64,000 bases of DNA from Acidimicrobiia bacterium (GCA_013812505.1 JACCTH010000044.1:1-64000), one strand, 5' to 3'. Counted from the stretch's first letter, positions 28,379 through 38,533 are shown. Program-made: numbers and translations. The notes: generated by a model from the letters alone, not told the origin.

Positions 28379-29212
28379 ATGACCAGGCTGATCCTGGTGT
28401 CCGGCAAAGGGGGGGTGGGAAAGTCGGCCCTGGCGGCAAGCCTGGCCCTCGCCCACCATCGAGCCGGCGCTCGAGTGCTGGCGATCGATGTCGCCGCCAC
28501 CGGAGGTTTGGCTGCGCATCTCGGAGTGGCCTCGCTGGCCTTCAAAGCGCAGACGATCAAGACCGGACTCAACGCCCTGGCGGTGGACCGCTCGAAAGCG
28601 TTGATCGAGTACCTGCAAGTGCAGGTGGGGATGCCTGGTCTCGGCACGCTCGGGCCGGCCGCTCGGTTCTTCGACGCCCTCGCCTCGACTGCGCCCGGGG
28701 TGCGCGAAGTCGTCACCTTGGGCAAAGTCGTGTGGGAGGTCAAAAAGAAGCAGTACGACGTCGTGGTCGCCGATTGCCCTCCGACCGGTCAGGTCACGGG
28801 CCTGTTGCGTGCGCCGGAAACCGTCTCTTCCTTGGTGCCCGCCGGGCGCATCCGTCAGCAAGCCGAATGGATGTCAGAGATCCTTCGTTCACCGAAACGA
28901 TCCGAGTTGATCGTGGTGACGCTCGCCGAAGAGTTGCCAACCATCGAAACCGAAGAGACCATGTCCATGCTCGACGAGTCGAAGCTCATCGGGTCGACGA
29001 TGATCGTCACCAATCGAGTCCTGGGGCGGTTGCGTACCGAGGCGAAAGGTGTGGACGAGGTAGCTGAAGCAGCCGCGCTCCATCGTTCGCTCTTTCACAG
29101 CCAGCAGGAATGGCTCGAGCGGCTTCCCCCTCGTAAGAAGTTTCCGTATCTCTTCGGGGTCTTCACCGAGAGCGAGATTGCGGCCCGACTATCCGACCTC
29201 TGGGGCGAGTGA
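28379..29212 (+). CDS. ArsA/Get3-like ATPase, subunit 1
   Basis: VSGKGGVGKSALAASLALAHHRAG; VVADCPPTGQVTGLLRAP switch-like motif. Confidence 0.88.
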   Translation: MTRLILVSGKGGVGKSALAASLALAHHRAGARVLAIDVAATGGLAAHLGVASLAFKAQTIKTGLNALAVDRSKALIEYLQVQVGMPGLGTLGPAARFFDALASTAPGVREVVTLGKVVWEVKKKQYDVVVADCPPTGQVTGLLRAPETVSSLVPAGRIRQQAEWMSEILRSPKRSELIVVTLAEELPTIETEETMSMLDESKLIGSTMIVTNRVLGRLRTEAKGVDEVAEAAALHRSLFHSQQEWLERLPPRKKFPYLFGVFTESEIAARLSDLWGE

Positions 29213-30231
29213 TGGCGAAAGCTGTGATCGTCACCGGGGCCGGAGGGGTGGGGAAGACCACCGTGGCTGCCTCGTTGGCGGTGCGGGCCGCCAGCGAAGG
29301 CAAGGAAACCCTGGTGCTCACGGTTGATCCTGCTCGGCGGCTGGCCTCCGCGCTCGGCGTCAAGCTGGGGGGCCGGCCGGTGCGCCATCCGGAAGTCCCA
29401 CGGTTATGGGGGGCGATGATCGATGGTGCTGCGTCTTGGATCACAGTCGCCCGTCGCCACGCCGACCCGGCAGTGGCCGACCGGCTCGTCAACAACGAGT
29501 TCTTCGAGGCGGCAACTGTCCACTTCCCGGCCAGCCAGTCGTATGCAGCCGCGGAAGAGGCGGCCACCTACATCGATTCCTTGCGATGGGATGTAGTTGT
29601 AATCGACACACCTCCGGCGGCGGGAGGGATCGAGTTCTTCACCGCCCCGGCCCGGATGGCCGACCTCGTGGGCGGCCGGCTGTTGCGGCTTCTCACCGGC
29701 GGACGCATCCCCGGGCGGAACGCGCTATTTAATAGGGGGGCGCGACCACTGCTCCGCTTTGCGGACCAGCTCCTCGGAGCCGATCTGCTCGAACGGGTGG
29801 CACTCTTCCTGATGGACCTCCGCAGCACCTATGACGGGGTCGCGAAACAGTCGAAGCGCATCGAAGCACACTTTCGCCGAGCGGCCACCCTGGTCGTCAC
29901 CACCGCCGATCCGGCGCCGCTCGCGGAAGCGGCGCGGTTCTTCGAGGAGTTGCCGGAGGTGGCCGCGCCACCGGTGGCCGTGATCTTCAACCGAACTCTC
30001 CCCGCCAGTTGGGCGCAGGCCGAAGTGCCGGCTCGCACCTCGGCCGAGCTGGCCGACAACCTCCATCGCTGGGGAGCCGAGTCGCAGCGCCAACGCGATG
30101 CCCGCGCCGGCTTTGCGGCTCGTTTCACCGCTCCCCTCTGCACGATCCCCTGGCTGGCCGAATCCCCGACCGAGCTTGCGGGCTTGCGGTCGATCATCGA
30201 CCTTGCCGACGGGTTGCCGCGGCTCTGGTAG
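29209..30231 (+). CDS. ArsA/Get3-like ATPase, subunit 2
   Basis: VTGAGGVGKTTVAASLAVRAA; VDPARRLASALG; VVIDTPPAAGGIEFF; ATGA-type overlap with subunit 1. Confidence 0.9.
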   Translation: MMAKAVIVTGAGGVGKTTVAASLAVRAASEGKETLVLTVDPARRLASALGVKLGGRPVRHPEVPRLWGAMIDGAASWITVARRHADPAVADRLVNNEFFEAATVHFPASQSYAAAEEAATYIDSLRWDVVVIDTPPAAGGIEFFTAPARMADLVGGRLLRLLTGGRIPGRNALFNRGARPLLRFADQLLGADLLERVALFLMDLRSTYDGVAKQSKRIEAHFRRAATLVVTTADPAPLAEAARFFEELPEVAAPPVAVIFNRTLPASWAQAEVPARTSAELADNLHRWGAESQRQRDARAGFAARFTAPLCTIPWLAESPTELAGLRSIIDLADGLPRLW

Positions 30232-30259
30232 CGCGATTCCAGACCGATAACCTTCTCGG

Positions 30260-31024
30260 ATGACTTCGGCGGCTTTCTTCGACCTCGACCGGACCCTGAT
30301 CTCGGGCGCCTCGGTCTTTCCTTTCGGGGTCGAGGCGTGGCGGGCCGGATTGCTCAAGAATTCCGACATTGCCAAATACGCCGCCGGGGCGCTCGCCTTT
30401 CTGGCGTTCGGGGACAAGGGCGTCAAATCCGAGGGGACCCGAGCCGCGATCCTGGGCCACGTCGACGGGGTCTCAGTCGAGATGCTGGACGAAGTGTCAG
30501 CGAAGGTGCTGCCCAAGCTCATCGACCGCGTCCGGCCGGAATCTCACAAGCTTTTGCAAATGCATCACGATGCCGGGCGGGAAATGTGGATCGTCTCGGC
30601 CTCTCCTTACGGAATCGTTGCACCGCTGGCCGACACGCTCGGCATGACCGGCGCCATTGCCACCAGAGGAAAGGTAATCGAAGGCCACTACTCCGCGGAG
30701 CTCGAAGGGCCGTTCGTCTACGGGGCAGGCAAGGCCGACGCCATCGCCCGCCTCGCCACGGAACGGAATTACGACCTGGTGGCGAGTTACGCCTACTCCG
30801 ACTCGATCTCCGACCTCCCCATGCTCGAGTTGGTCGGGCACCCGGTGGCGGTGAACCCCGATAGCCAGCTCGAGAACACGGCCCATGATCGCGGCTGGCC
30901 GGTGGTGATCTTTGCCCGTAAGACGAAACGGGCGATGGCCCTCGGTCTCGGCACCACCGCCGCCGCCGGGGCCCTCGCCGGGACCTACGCCCTCGGCCGC
31001 CACCACGGCAAACTCCGAACCTAG
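30260..31024 (+). CDS. HAD-IB family (SerB-like) hydrolase
   Basis: FFDLDRTLISGAS, IVSASPYGIVAPLA, YAYSDSISDLPMLELVGHPVAVNPD. Confidence 0.9.
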   Translation: MTSAAFFDLDRTLISGASVFPFGVEAWRAGLLKNSDIAKYAAGALAFLAFGDKGVKSEGTRAAILGHVDGVSVEMLDEVSAKVLPKLIDRVRPESHKLLQMHHDAGREMWIVSASPYGIVAPLADTLGMTGAIATRGKVIEGHYSAELEGPFVYGAGKADAIARLATERNYDLVASYAYSDSISDLPMLELVGHPVAVNPDSQLENTAHDRGWPVVIFARKTKRAMALGLGTTAAAGALAGTYALGRHHGKLRT

Positions 31025-31052
31025 CGACCCGGATCGCAAAAGAATTTGGCCA

Positions 31053-31484
31053 ATGGTCGATTTCGGCTTCGTCCTCAACGACACGATCTCGCTTCGCCAG
31101 GGGGCCCGAGACGGAGCGCGGCATGCGGTCGTCAGCAACGTAGGCACCAACTCGAGCTGCACCCTCACCGGCTTTGCCGGCGTGGACGGCTCCGACACCG
31201 ACCGGATCTTTTGCCTGGTCAAGGAGCGAGTCGGGCTCAACCACACCAACATTCGGGTAAAGATCGATTTCGAGACAACTTTCACTGCCAAGAAGTCGCT
31301 GGCGGTCTGTGTCATGTACCCGATCAGATCGGTCTCGGGGCTCTCGGCCCCATTCCTGAGCGGCGCTTTCAAGACCGAGGTGCAAATGCGAATCGAGGAA
31401 ACCAACGTGGTCATCACCGAGGCGCAGGAGACAGCGCTCACCGGTCAGAACTGGAGCTGGTGCGTAGCTGAGGTCACCTCTTGA
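31053..31484 (+). pseudogene. TadE-like pilus protein lacking its N-terminal transmembrane segment
   Basis: TadE-like body MVDFGFVLNDTISLRQGARDGARHAVVSN... but no hydrophobic N-terminal helix; the HAD stop lies 28 nt upstream. Confidence 0.7.
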
Positions 31485-32700
31485 ACGAGCAGTCCCGGGA
31501 GCAGGGCGCGGCGATCGTCCTGGTGGCGTTCGCCCTGGTCTTCCTCGGTGGGCTGGCGGCGATCGTGGTCGATGTCGGCTACGCCCGTCAGGTGCGACGC
31601 CAAGCGCAAAACGCTGCCGATGCGGGTGCGCTCGCCACCGTGGTCGATTACAACGGCACTCCCGCCACCGAGAACGCCGCGCGCGCGCGGGCGGTCGAAT
31701 ACGTGGAGGACAACGGATTCTCCTCGGGAAATGCCACCGTTGCGATCAGCTTCTTGACCAATGCCGCCGGCGACCCGTGTGTGCGAGCGACGATCAGCAA
31801 TCGCCTAGTGCCGACTTCGTTCGGCAGATCATCGGTGTTAATTCGCTGAACGTCGGCGCCAGCTCCACCGCCTGCCAGCCGCCCGGCAATGTCACCCTGC
31901 CGGGGCTCTTTGCCGGCGGCACCTGCACCGGGCCCGGTAAGGCCATGGTCCTGTCCGGAAACGACAACAAGATCGAGGGTGGCGTCCACAGCAACGCCGA
32001 TGCGAAAGAGAACGGCAACAACAACACCCGAGTCAGCGGCAACGCCACGTATGTCACGAATCCTCTTGACATCTCTGGCTCCGGAGCCCATTGGTGGACG
32101 GGAGCGACGCATATCTCTGCGGTGCCCTGGCCGATGGCGTTCAATATCGCCGACTTCGCTCCCGGTGGCTCGAGAGCGGTTGCCGCCGCCGGAAACTACT
32201 TCAGCTTTACCGGCGACCAGGTCCGCAACGGCGCCGTCAATGCAGGGATCTACTACACCACCGGGAAGTGGGAGCTGACTTCGGTCACGGTGACCCCGTT
32301 CAACGGCCGCACCGGGGCGACCTTCGTCTCGTCGGGCGGGTTGATCGACCTGAAAGGCAACGTCAACATCCGGCCCTACTCGGGAATCCCCGAACGGTTG
32401 GTCCTTTTCACGAATTGGAACGATGGCAAGACGGGCAACAACCGATGTGATGCAGAAGTCCTGAAGCTCAGCGGCAACTGCAACCATTTCGACGGCGTTG
32501 TCTAGGTTCCCAATGGGTCATATCGGGCATCCGGCGAGGGAAACGGGAACGACCACGCCGGAGGCTCGTGTGGTGCGAGTCCCTCCAACACCTACGCCGG
32601 GGGCATAATCGCCTTTGGGGTGAATATCAGCGGCAACTTCAACCTCCATCGGGGCGCGAGCGTGCCCTACGGCCAAGGCAGCCCCTACCTCTCGGACTAG
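31481..32700 (+). pseudogene. TadG-like protein disrupted by a -1 frameshift (about 31816) and an in-frame TAG (32503-32505)
   Basis: Frame 1: EQGAAIVLVAFALVFLGGLAAIVVDVGYARQVRRQAQNAADAGALA...VRATISNRLVPT; continues in another frame as FVRQIIGVNSLNVGASSTA...DGVV*VPNGSYRASG...PYGQGSPYLSD*. Confidence 0.8.
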
Positions 32701-35700
32701 ATCACCGCTCCTGGACCGAGCAACTCCTTGAGCTCGGCGTAGAAGGTCGAACTGGGGCTCACCCGGTGGCTGTCATCGAAACGCAGGACTTTGTGGGTGT
32801 CACCAGACTCCAGATGGAGCATCACCGAAGCGGCTCCAGGGTGGTTCTGGAGAATCGATTTGAGTTGGTTCACCAGCCGAGCCGACACGGCTCGGGCAGC
32901 GATCTTGAGCCGGACCGTCGCGTCGGTCCGCAGCTTCACTTCGCGAATAGATTTCGCCCGGAACTTGCGCTCGTCCCCCCGCTGGTCGAGGGTGCCGTCG
33001 ACGAGGACGATGGCGTCGGGGTTGACCAGTTGGCCGAACTCAGCGGTGGTGCGCGGGAAGGCCATCACTTCGATCGACGAGTCGAGATCTTCGAGTTGGA
33101 AGAAAAGGATCAGCTCGTTGTTGCGGGTAAAGCGTCGTGAGATCGAACCGACGAGGCCGCCGATGGTCGCGGCAGAACGGTCCGGAAGCTCGACGAGCGA
33201 GCTGATCGGGCTCGCCTCGGCGACAAGCACCGAGCCCACCATCAACAGCGGATGATCGGACACATAGAGACCGAGCATCTCTTTCTCGAACCCGAGCCTG
33301 ACTTTGGGTGACCATTCGTCGCGGGCTAGTTCGACTGGCACCGGGGCAACCTCAGCCGCATCGGCGCCAAACAACGAGAACTGACCGAGGTCCTCGTTGC
33401 GCCGGCGCTCGATCGTGCCTTCGAGGATTTCCTCGAAAGCCAAGAACAGGCTCTTGCGGCTGTGCCCCATCCCGTCGAAGGCGCCCGCCTTGACTAGCGA
33501 TTCGACGGTCCGTTTGTTGAGGGCGAGCATGTCAACCCGATTTGCAAAATCAGAGAAATCGACGAACGGCGCCTCCTGTCGAGCCGCAATGATCTTCTCT
33601 ACCACCCCCTCACCGACGTTCCGGACCGCCGACAAGCCGAATCGAATCTTGCCGTCGCTCACGATGAAATCGACATCCGACTCGTTGACGTCGGGAACGA
33701 GCACGTCGATGCCCTGGTTGCGGGACTCGGCTAGATAGATGGCGGTCCGATCCTTGTCCTTCTTGGTGGCGGTGAGCAGGGCCGCCAAATACTCGGGGGC
33801 GTAGTGGGCCTTCAGCCAGGCGGTCTGATAGGCCACCACCGCATAGCAGGCGGCGTGCGCCTTGTTGAAGCCGTAACCGGCGAACGGCTCGATGGCGTCG
33901 AAGATCCCCGCTCCCACCTCGCGGAGATAGCCCTGATTGACACAGCCGGCGATGAACTTGGCGCGATGGGCAGCCATCTTTGCCTTGACCTTTTTTCCCA
34001 TCGCACTGCGCAGCTCGTCAGCTTCCGCCATCGTGTACCCAGCCATAGCCTGGGCGGCCTGCATCACCTGCTCCTGATAGACCATGATTCCGTAGGTGTC
34101 GCGCAGAAACGGCTCCAGCGCTTCGTGGGGAAATCCCACCGCCTCACGCTGGTTCTTGCGCTCGGCATAGGCGGTGTGCATGTTGGCTGCCAAAGGCCCG
34201 GGCCGGTAAAGCGAGATCAACGCGATGATGTCTTCGAAGCGGTCGGGCGCCAGATTTCGGACCAAGCTCCGAAGGCCCGTGCCCTCGAGTTGAAAGACCC
34301 CGACCGTGTCGCCCCGACGCAGGAGCTCGAACACCGCCGGGTCGTCAAATCCTTTCTGGTCGATATCGACGTCGATCCCTTTCCCGTCTCTGATCAGTTC
34401 CAAGGTGCGTTCGATGATCGAAAGGTTGCGAAGGCCGAGGAAGTCCATCTTCAGCAGTCCGAGCGCGGCGATTCCCTTCATCTCGTACTGGGTGACGACT
34501 TCGGCTTCCTCCCCCTTGCGCTGGACCGGCACGAGCTCGGTGAGCGGGGCGGGGGTGATGACAACGGCCGCGGCGTGAATCGAGTCCTGCCGACGCAAAT
34601 TCTCGAGGCCGCGCGCCATGTCGATCACTTCTCGCGCCGCCTGGTCGGTCGCATAGAGAGAGCGAAGCTCGGACGCCTTGTCGTGCTGATCACGGTCCTC
34701 TCGAGAGGCGTCGGCCGGCAGCTGATCGAGAACCAGCTTGAGGCTCGCTTCTCTTCCGAGAATCGGCGGGGGCATTGCCTTGGCCAAGCGATCGCCAACC
34801 GCATACGGGTGACCCAATACCCGGGCTGAGTCGCGCAGCGCCTGCTTGCCCTTGATCGTCGAGAAAGTGACGACTTGCGCCACATGATCCGAGCCATATT
34901 TCTCGGCGGCATATCGAATGACCTCGGAGCGATAACGCTCATCGAAATCCATGTCGATGTCCGGCATCTCCCGGCGCCCGGGGTTGAGGAAGCGCTCGAA
35001 GATGAGGCCGTAGGCGATCGGGTCGAGATCGGTGATGCGAAGCGAATAGGCAACGATCGAGCCGGCGGCCGAGCCGCGGCCGGGCCCAACCCGAATCTTG
35101 CGCTCACGGGCGAAGCGAATCAGGTCCCAAACGATGAGGAAATAGGCGGGGAACCCCATTTCGGTGATCACCGCCAGCTCGCTTTGGATCCGTTCGACGG
35201 CCTCGGTGGGAAGAGGATCTCCATAACGCTCCCGAGCGCCTTGCTCGACTAGGTGACCGAGGTAGCTCTCCTCCGTGAATCCGGCAGGGACCGGGAATTG
35301 CGGGAGAAGGTAGGTCCCGAACTCGAGAGTCACCTCGGCCCGCTCCGCCACGAGCAACGTGTTGTCGCAGGCGTCGGGGTAGAGGTCGGCCGGGAAGAGC
35401 TCTCGCATCTGGGCCGCTGACTTGAGATAGAACTCCTGGGCATCGAACTTGAACCGGTTGGCCTCGTCGCGGTTGGCCCCGGTCTGTATGCATAACAGCA
35501 CGTCGTGAGCGTCGGCCTCATGGCGGTGGGTGTAGTGAGCGTCGTTGGTCGCCAGCAATGGTGCCCCGATCTGACGGCCGATCTCGAGCAGGTCCGGGGT
35601 CACCTGCCTTTGGGCCTCGAGGCCGTGATCCATCACCTCGATGTAGAAGTTCTCCTGACCGAAGATGTCCTGGTACTGAGACGCAGCCTTGAGGGCGGCG

Positions 35701-36206
35701 TCGAAGTCGCGCACTGCTCTTCGCCCACCTTCCTCGCGGTTCGCATCGGGCGCCAGGTGACGGGCCACAGGCCCGCTCAAACAGCCCGAGGTGGCGACGA
35801 TGCCTTCGGAAAAGCGCGCCAAGAGGTCGGTGTCCATGCGCGGCTTGTAGTAGTAACCCTCGAGGTAGGCGAGCGAGGAAAGTTGCATCAGGTTGCGATA
35901 GCCCACCTGGCTTGTCGCCAATAGGGTCATGTGCATCCGGACGTTCTCCGCCGCTCGCGGCCGGTCAAACCGGGACCCATCAACTACGTAGGCCTCGATG
36001 CCGATGATCGGCTTGATCCCGGCGCCCTTGGCAGCCTGGTAAAAGTCGACGACTCCGTACATCACCCCGTGATCGGTGATCGCAACGGCCGGTTGCCCGT
36101 CTGCTGCTGCCGCTGCGACCACATCGTTGACCCGGGCGGCCCCATCGAGCATCGAGTACTCAGTGTGGAGATGGAGGTGGGCGAACGACGCCCCGGAAAA
36201 CGACAA
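32697..36206 (-). CDS. dnaE: DNA polymerase III alpha subunit
   Basis: PHP start FAHLHLHTEYSMLDGAA, PDIDMDFDERYR, GYGFNKAHAACYAVVAYQTAWLKAHY. Confidence 0.98.
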   Translation of the reverse strand: MSFSGASFAHLHLHTEYSMLDGAARVNDVVAAAAADGQPAVAITDHGVMYGVVDFYQAAKGAGIKPIIGIEAYVVDGSRFDRPRAAENVRMHMTLLATSQVGYRNLMQLSSLAYLEGYYYKPRMDTDLLARFSEGIVATSGCLSGPVARHLAPDANREEGGRRAVRDFDAALKAASQYQDIFGQENFYIEVMDHGLEAQRQVTPDLLEIGRQIGAPLLATNDAHYTHRHEADAHDVLLCIQTGANRDEANRFKFDAQEFYLKSAAQMRELFPADLYPDACDNTLLVAERAEVTLEFGTYLLPQFPVPAGFTEESYLGHLVEQGARERYGDPLPTEAVERIQSELAVITEMGFPAYFLIVWDLIRFARERKIRVGPGRGSAAGSIVAYSLRITDLDPIAYGLIFERFLNPGRREMPDIDMDFDERYRSEVIRYAAEKYGSDHVAQVVTFSTIKGKQALRDSARVLGHPYAVGDRLAKAMPPPILGREASLKLVLDQLPADASREDRDQHDKASELRSLYATDQAAREVIDMARGLENLRRQDSIHAAAVVITPAPLTELVPVQRKGEEAEVVTQYEMKGIAALGLLKMDFLGLRNLSIIERTLELIRDGKGIDVDIDQKGFDDPAVFELLRRGDTVGVFQLEGTGLRSLVRNLAPDRFEDIIALISLYRPGPLAANMHTAYAERKNQREAVGFPHEALEPFLRDTYGIMVYQEQVMQAAQAMAGYTMAEADELRSAMGKKVKAKMAAHRAKFIAGCVNQGYLREVGAGIFDAIEPFAGYGFNKAHAACYAVVAYQTAWLKAHYAPEYLAALLTATKKDKDRTAIYLAESRNQGIDVLVPDVNESDVDFIVSDGKIRFGLSAVRNVGEGVVEKIIAARQEAPFVDFSDFANRVDMLALNKRTVESLVKAGAFDGMGHSRKSLFLAFEEILEGTIERRRNEDLGQFSLFGADAAEVAPVPVELARDEWSPKVRLGFEKEMLGLYVSDHPLLMVGSVLVAEASPISSLVELPDRSAATIGGLVGSISRRFTRNNELILFFQLEDLDSSIEVMAFPRTTAEFGQLVNPDAIVLVDGTLDQRGDERKFRAKSIREVKLRTDATVRLKIAARAVSARLVNQLKSILQNHPGAASVMLHLESGDTHKVLRFDDSHRVSPSSTFYAELKELLGPGAVI

Positions 36207-36230
36207 GGTTGTAGTTTTACCAGCAAGATT

Positions 36231-36289
36231 TCGGATTCCAGATCCCAGACGCCAGATTCCCGATCTGGTATCTGGTATCTGGTATCTAG
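36231..36289. repeat. Iterated heptamer ATCTGGT tract
   Basis: GATTCCAGATCCCAGACGCCAGATTCCCG followed by (ATCTGGT)x3 ATCTAGA, abutting the rhomboid stop. Confidence 0.85.
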
Positions 36290-37110
36290 AGAAGGACCGC
36301 CGCTACCGCCGCCATCGTCACCAGAACCGGAACAAACCAGTAGCGGCGGGCTGGCAACCGGGCCCAGACCTCGCCGATCAGGATCCCCGCCGCCAGGCCG
36401 CCCAGATGGCCCTGCCAGGAAATCCCGGGAAGGATGAACGGGAGGGCGATGTTGATCGCCAGCGTGACCCAAAGGCTCGACAACAGGCTCCTGCCGAAAG
36501 CGGTGTCACGCTGGCGGTAGGCCGAGTCGAGCCATAGCCCGAAGAACCCGAAGATGGCGCCCGAGGCTCCAACCAGGACGTCCCTCTCATCGCCGAAGTG
36601 GTAGGCGAACGCGCCTCCCATCCCAGCCGCCGCCAGATAGAGGGCGAGAAAGTTGAATCTGCCGTACCTGACCTCGACGGCCGGGCCCAGTTGATACAAG
36701 GCGAACATGTTGAAGGCAATGTGGGCGGCTGAGCCGTGCTGGAGAACTGGACTGAAGATCCGCCACCATTCTCCGCGGGCGATCCGGGAATTGGCCTGGG
36801 CAAAGGTGAAAAAGAGCCTGTCGTCCAGATCAGGCGAGACAAAAGACAGGACATAGGCCACCACGGTCACCGCGATGACCGCAAAGGTGACCGGCGCCGC
36901 TTGCCGTAGCCGGCCGGGCCGCTGCGTCGGGATCACTTTTTGCCCGCCGCGGTCGCGGGCGCATTCGGGACAGAACTGGCCGACCGTGGCTTCGACCGAG
37001 CACGACCCACAGATCGGGCGCTCGCAATTCGAGCATCGCAAACCGGTAGGACGATCGGGATGCCGGTAGCAAACCGAAGTCCCTGCTTCCGGCACGGCGG
37101 GTTCTGTCAT
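36286..37110 (-). CDS. Rhomboid family intramembrane protease with N-terminal zinc-binding (B-box-like) segment
   Basis: CYRHPDRPTGLRCSNCERPICGSCSVEATVGQFCPEC; GASGAIFGFFG catalytic serine motif. Confidence 0.92.
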   Translation of the reverse strand: MTEPAVPEAGTSVCYRHPDRPTGLRCSNCERPICGSCSVEATVGQFCPECARDRGGQKVIPTQRPGRLRQAAPVTFAVIAVTVVAYVLSFVSPDLDDRLFFTFAQANSRIARGEWWRIFSPVLQHGSAAHIAFNMFALYQLGPAVEVRYGRFNFLALYLAAAGMGGAFAYHFGDERDVLVGASGAIFGFFGLWLDSAYRQRDTAFGRSLLSSLWVTLAINIALPFILPGISWQGHLGGLAAGILIGEVWARLPARRYWFVPVLVTMAAVAAVLL

Positions 37111-38021
37111 GTCTGCAAAATACCGATTCTCTGGAGTATTCCCGCCAGCACCGGCGGAAGCGGAGCCTCAAACGCGAGGCCTTGGCCAGTGACGGGATGA
37201 AGCAATTCAAGCTTGCGGGCATGGAGAAACTGGCGACGGATCGAGAATGGGTCCGGCTTGCGGCTGTAGGTCCGATCTCCCACGACCGGATGGTCGATGG
37301 CTGCTAGGTGGACGCGTATCTGGTGGGTGCGCCCAGTCTCCAAGGTCAGCTCGAGCAGACTCAGCCCGGCGGCGGTTCCGACGAGCCGGTAGTGGGTGCG
37401 AGCGGGCCGGCCGTCGCTTGCAATCCGCTGTCGCGTCGGATTGGTGGGGTCGCGGCCGATCGGCGCGTCGATCGATCCGGTGGGCATCGCCATCTCTCCG
37501 TGGACTAGGGCCAGATACTGCCGTTTAATCCGCCGGGCGGCGAGATCGGCAACCAACCGCTCATAAGAAGCCCGGTTCCGGGCGACGAGCAGCAGGCCCG
37601 AGGTCTCTTTGTCGAGCCGGTGGATCAGGCCCCAGCGACCGGGTTGCCCGACACCCTCGATCTCGGGGAACCGGGCGAGCAGTCCGGCCGCCAACGTCCC
37701 CCCGGATTGACCGGCGCCGGGGTGGACCACGACCCCAGCGGGCTTGTCGACGACCACCAAGTCGTCGTCCGCAAACACCACCGTGAACGGGACCTTCTCG
37801 GGGACGAGTCCCGCCTCCGCAGGCAAGATGGGGAAGTCGAGCACTCCCCCGTCAACCCGTTGATCCGCCGCCACCGGCCGCCCGTCGACACTTACGTTCG
37901 CCTCGGACTCGATCATTTGTCGGGCTGTCTGCCGGGAGACGCCGGCGAGCACGGCGACGATCTTGTCAGCCCTTTCTCCGCTCAGGTCGGCCGGGATGGA
38001 CACCGATCTTCGGTCCGTCAT
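37107..38021 (-). CDS. rluD: RluD-type pseudouridine synthase
   Basis: IHRLDKETSGLLLVARN, TGRTHQIRVHLA. Confidence 0.92.
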   Translation of the reverse strand: MTDRRSVSIPADLSGERADKIVAVLAGVSRQTARQMIESEANVSVDGRPVAADQRVDGGVLDFPILPAEAGLVPEKVPFTVVFADDDLVVVDKPAGVVVHPGAGQSGGTLAAGLLARFPEIEGVGQPGRWGLIHRLDKETSGLLLVARNRASYERLVADLAARRIKRQYLALVHGEMAMPTGSIDAPIGRDPTNPTRQRIASDGRPARTHYRLVGTAAGLSLLELTLETGRTHQIRVHLAAIDHPVVGDRTYSRKPDPFSIRRQFLHARKLELLHPVTGQGLAFEAPLPPVLAGILQRIGILQT

Positions 38022-38533
38022 CGGCCCCTAGGCAAAGACCCGAAGAGCAGCACGACGATGGCGATGGAAACCGCCGAGTCGGCGATATTGAAGGTGGGCC
38101 AGTAGGGCAATTGGATCCAGTCGATCACCCTCCCGTCGAGGAAGCCGTCGCCGCGAATGATCCGATCGGCGAGATTGCCCAGAGCTCCACCAATGACCAT
38201 GCCGAACGCGATGACCTCCGCCCGCGGGTGGGCCTTGGTCAACGCGTAGGCGATGAAGCCGCAGGCCAACACCGCCGCCACCCCAAAGAAGCGACCCGCA
38301 TTTTGGAAAAGCGAGAACGCGGCCCCTGAGTTCTCGCTGAAACGAAAGATGAGAATTTCTCCGAGGATCGACTGCGGCCCGCCGGCGAAGGCGGCCTCAG
38401 CCCAACGCTTGGTGAGCTGATCGGCAATCAGGATCACCAACGCAATCGCGTACGCGATGTACGCGTTTCTGGCCGGGGCGAGGTTGGCCCTGGCTGGTTC
38501 CGAGCTCAAGTCCGGCGGGCGCAGGACACGCAT
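38018..38533 (-). CDS. lspA: Lipoprotein signal peptidase
   Basis: ILIADQLTKRWAE, GGALGNLADRIIRGDGFLDGRVIDWI, FNIADSAVSIAI. Confidence 0.95.
   Translation of the reverse strand: MRVLRPPDLSSEPARANLAPARNAYIAYAIALVILIADQLTKRWAEAAFAGGPQSILGEILIFRFSENSGAAFSLFQNAGRFFGVAAVLACGFIAYALTKAHPRAEVIAFGMVIGGALGNLADRIIRGDGFLDGRVIDWIQLPYWPTFNIADSAVSIAIVVLLFGSLPRGR

Noticed and set aside
27848-28861. 337-aa minus-strand ORF
   Set aside because: Runs through repeat copy B and antisense to the ATPase genes.
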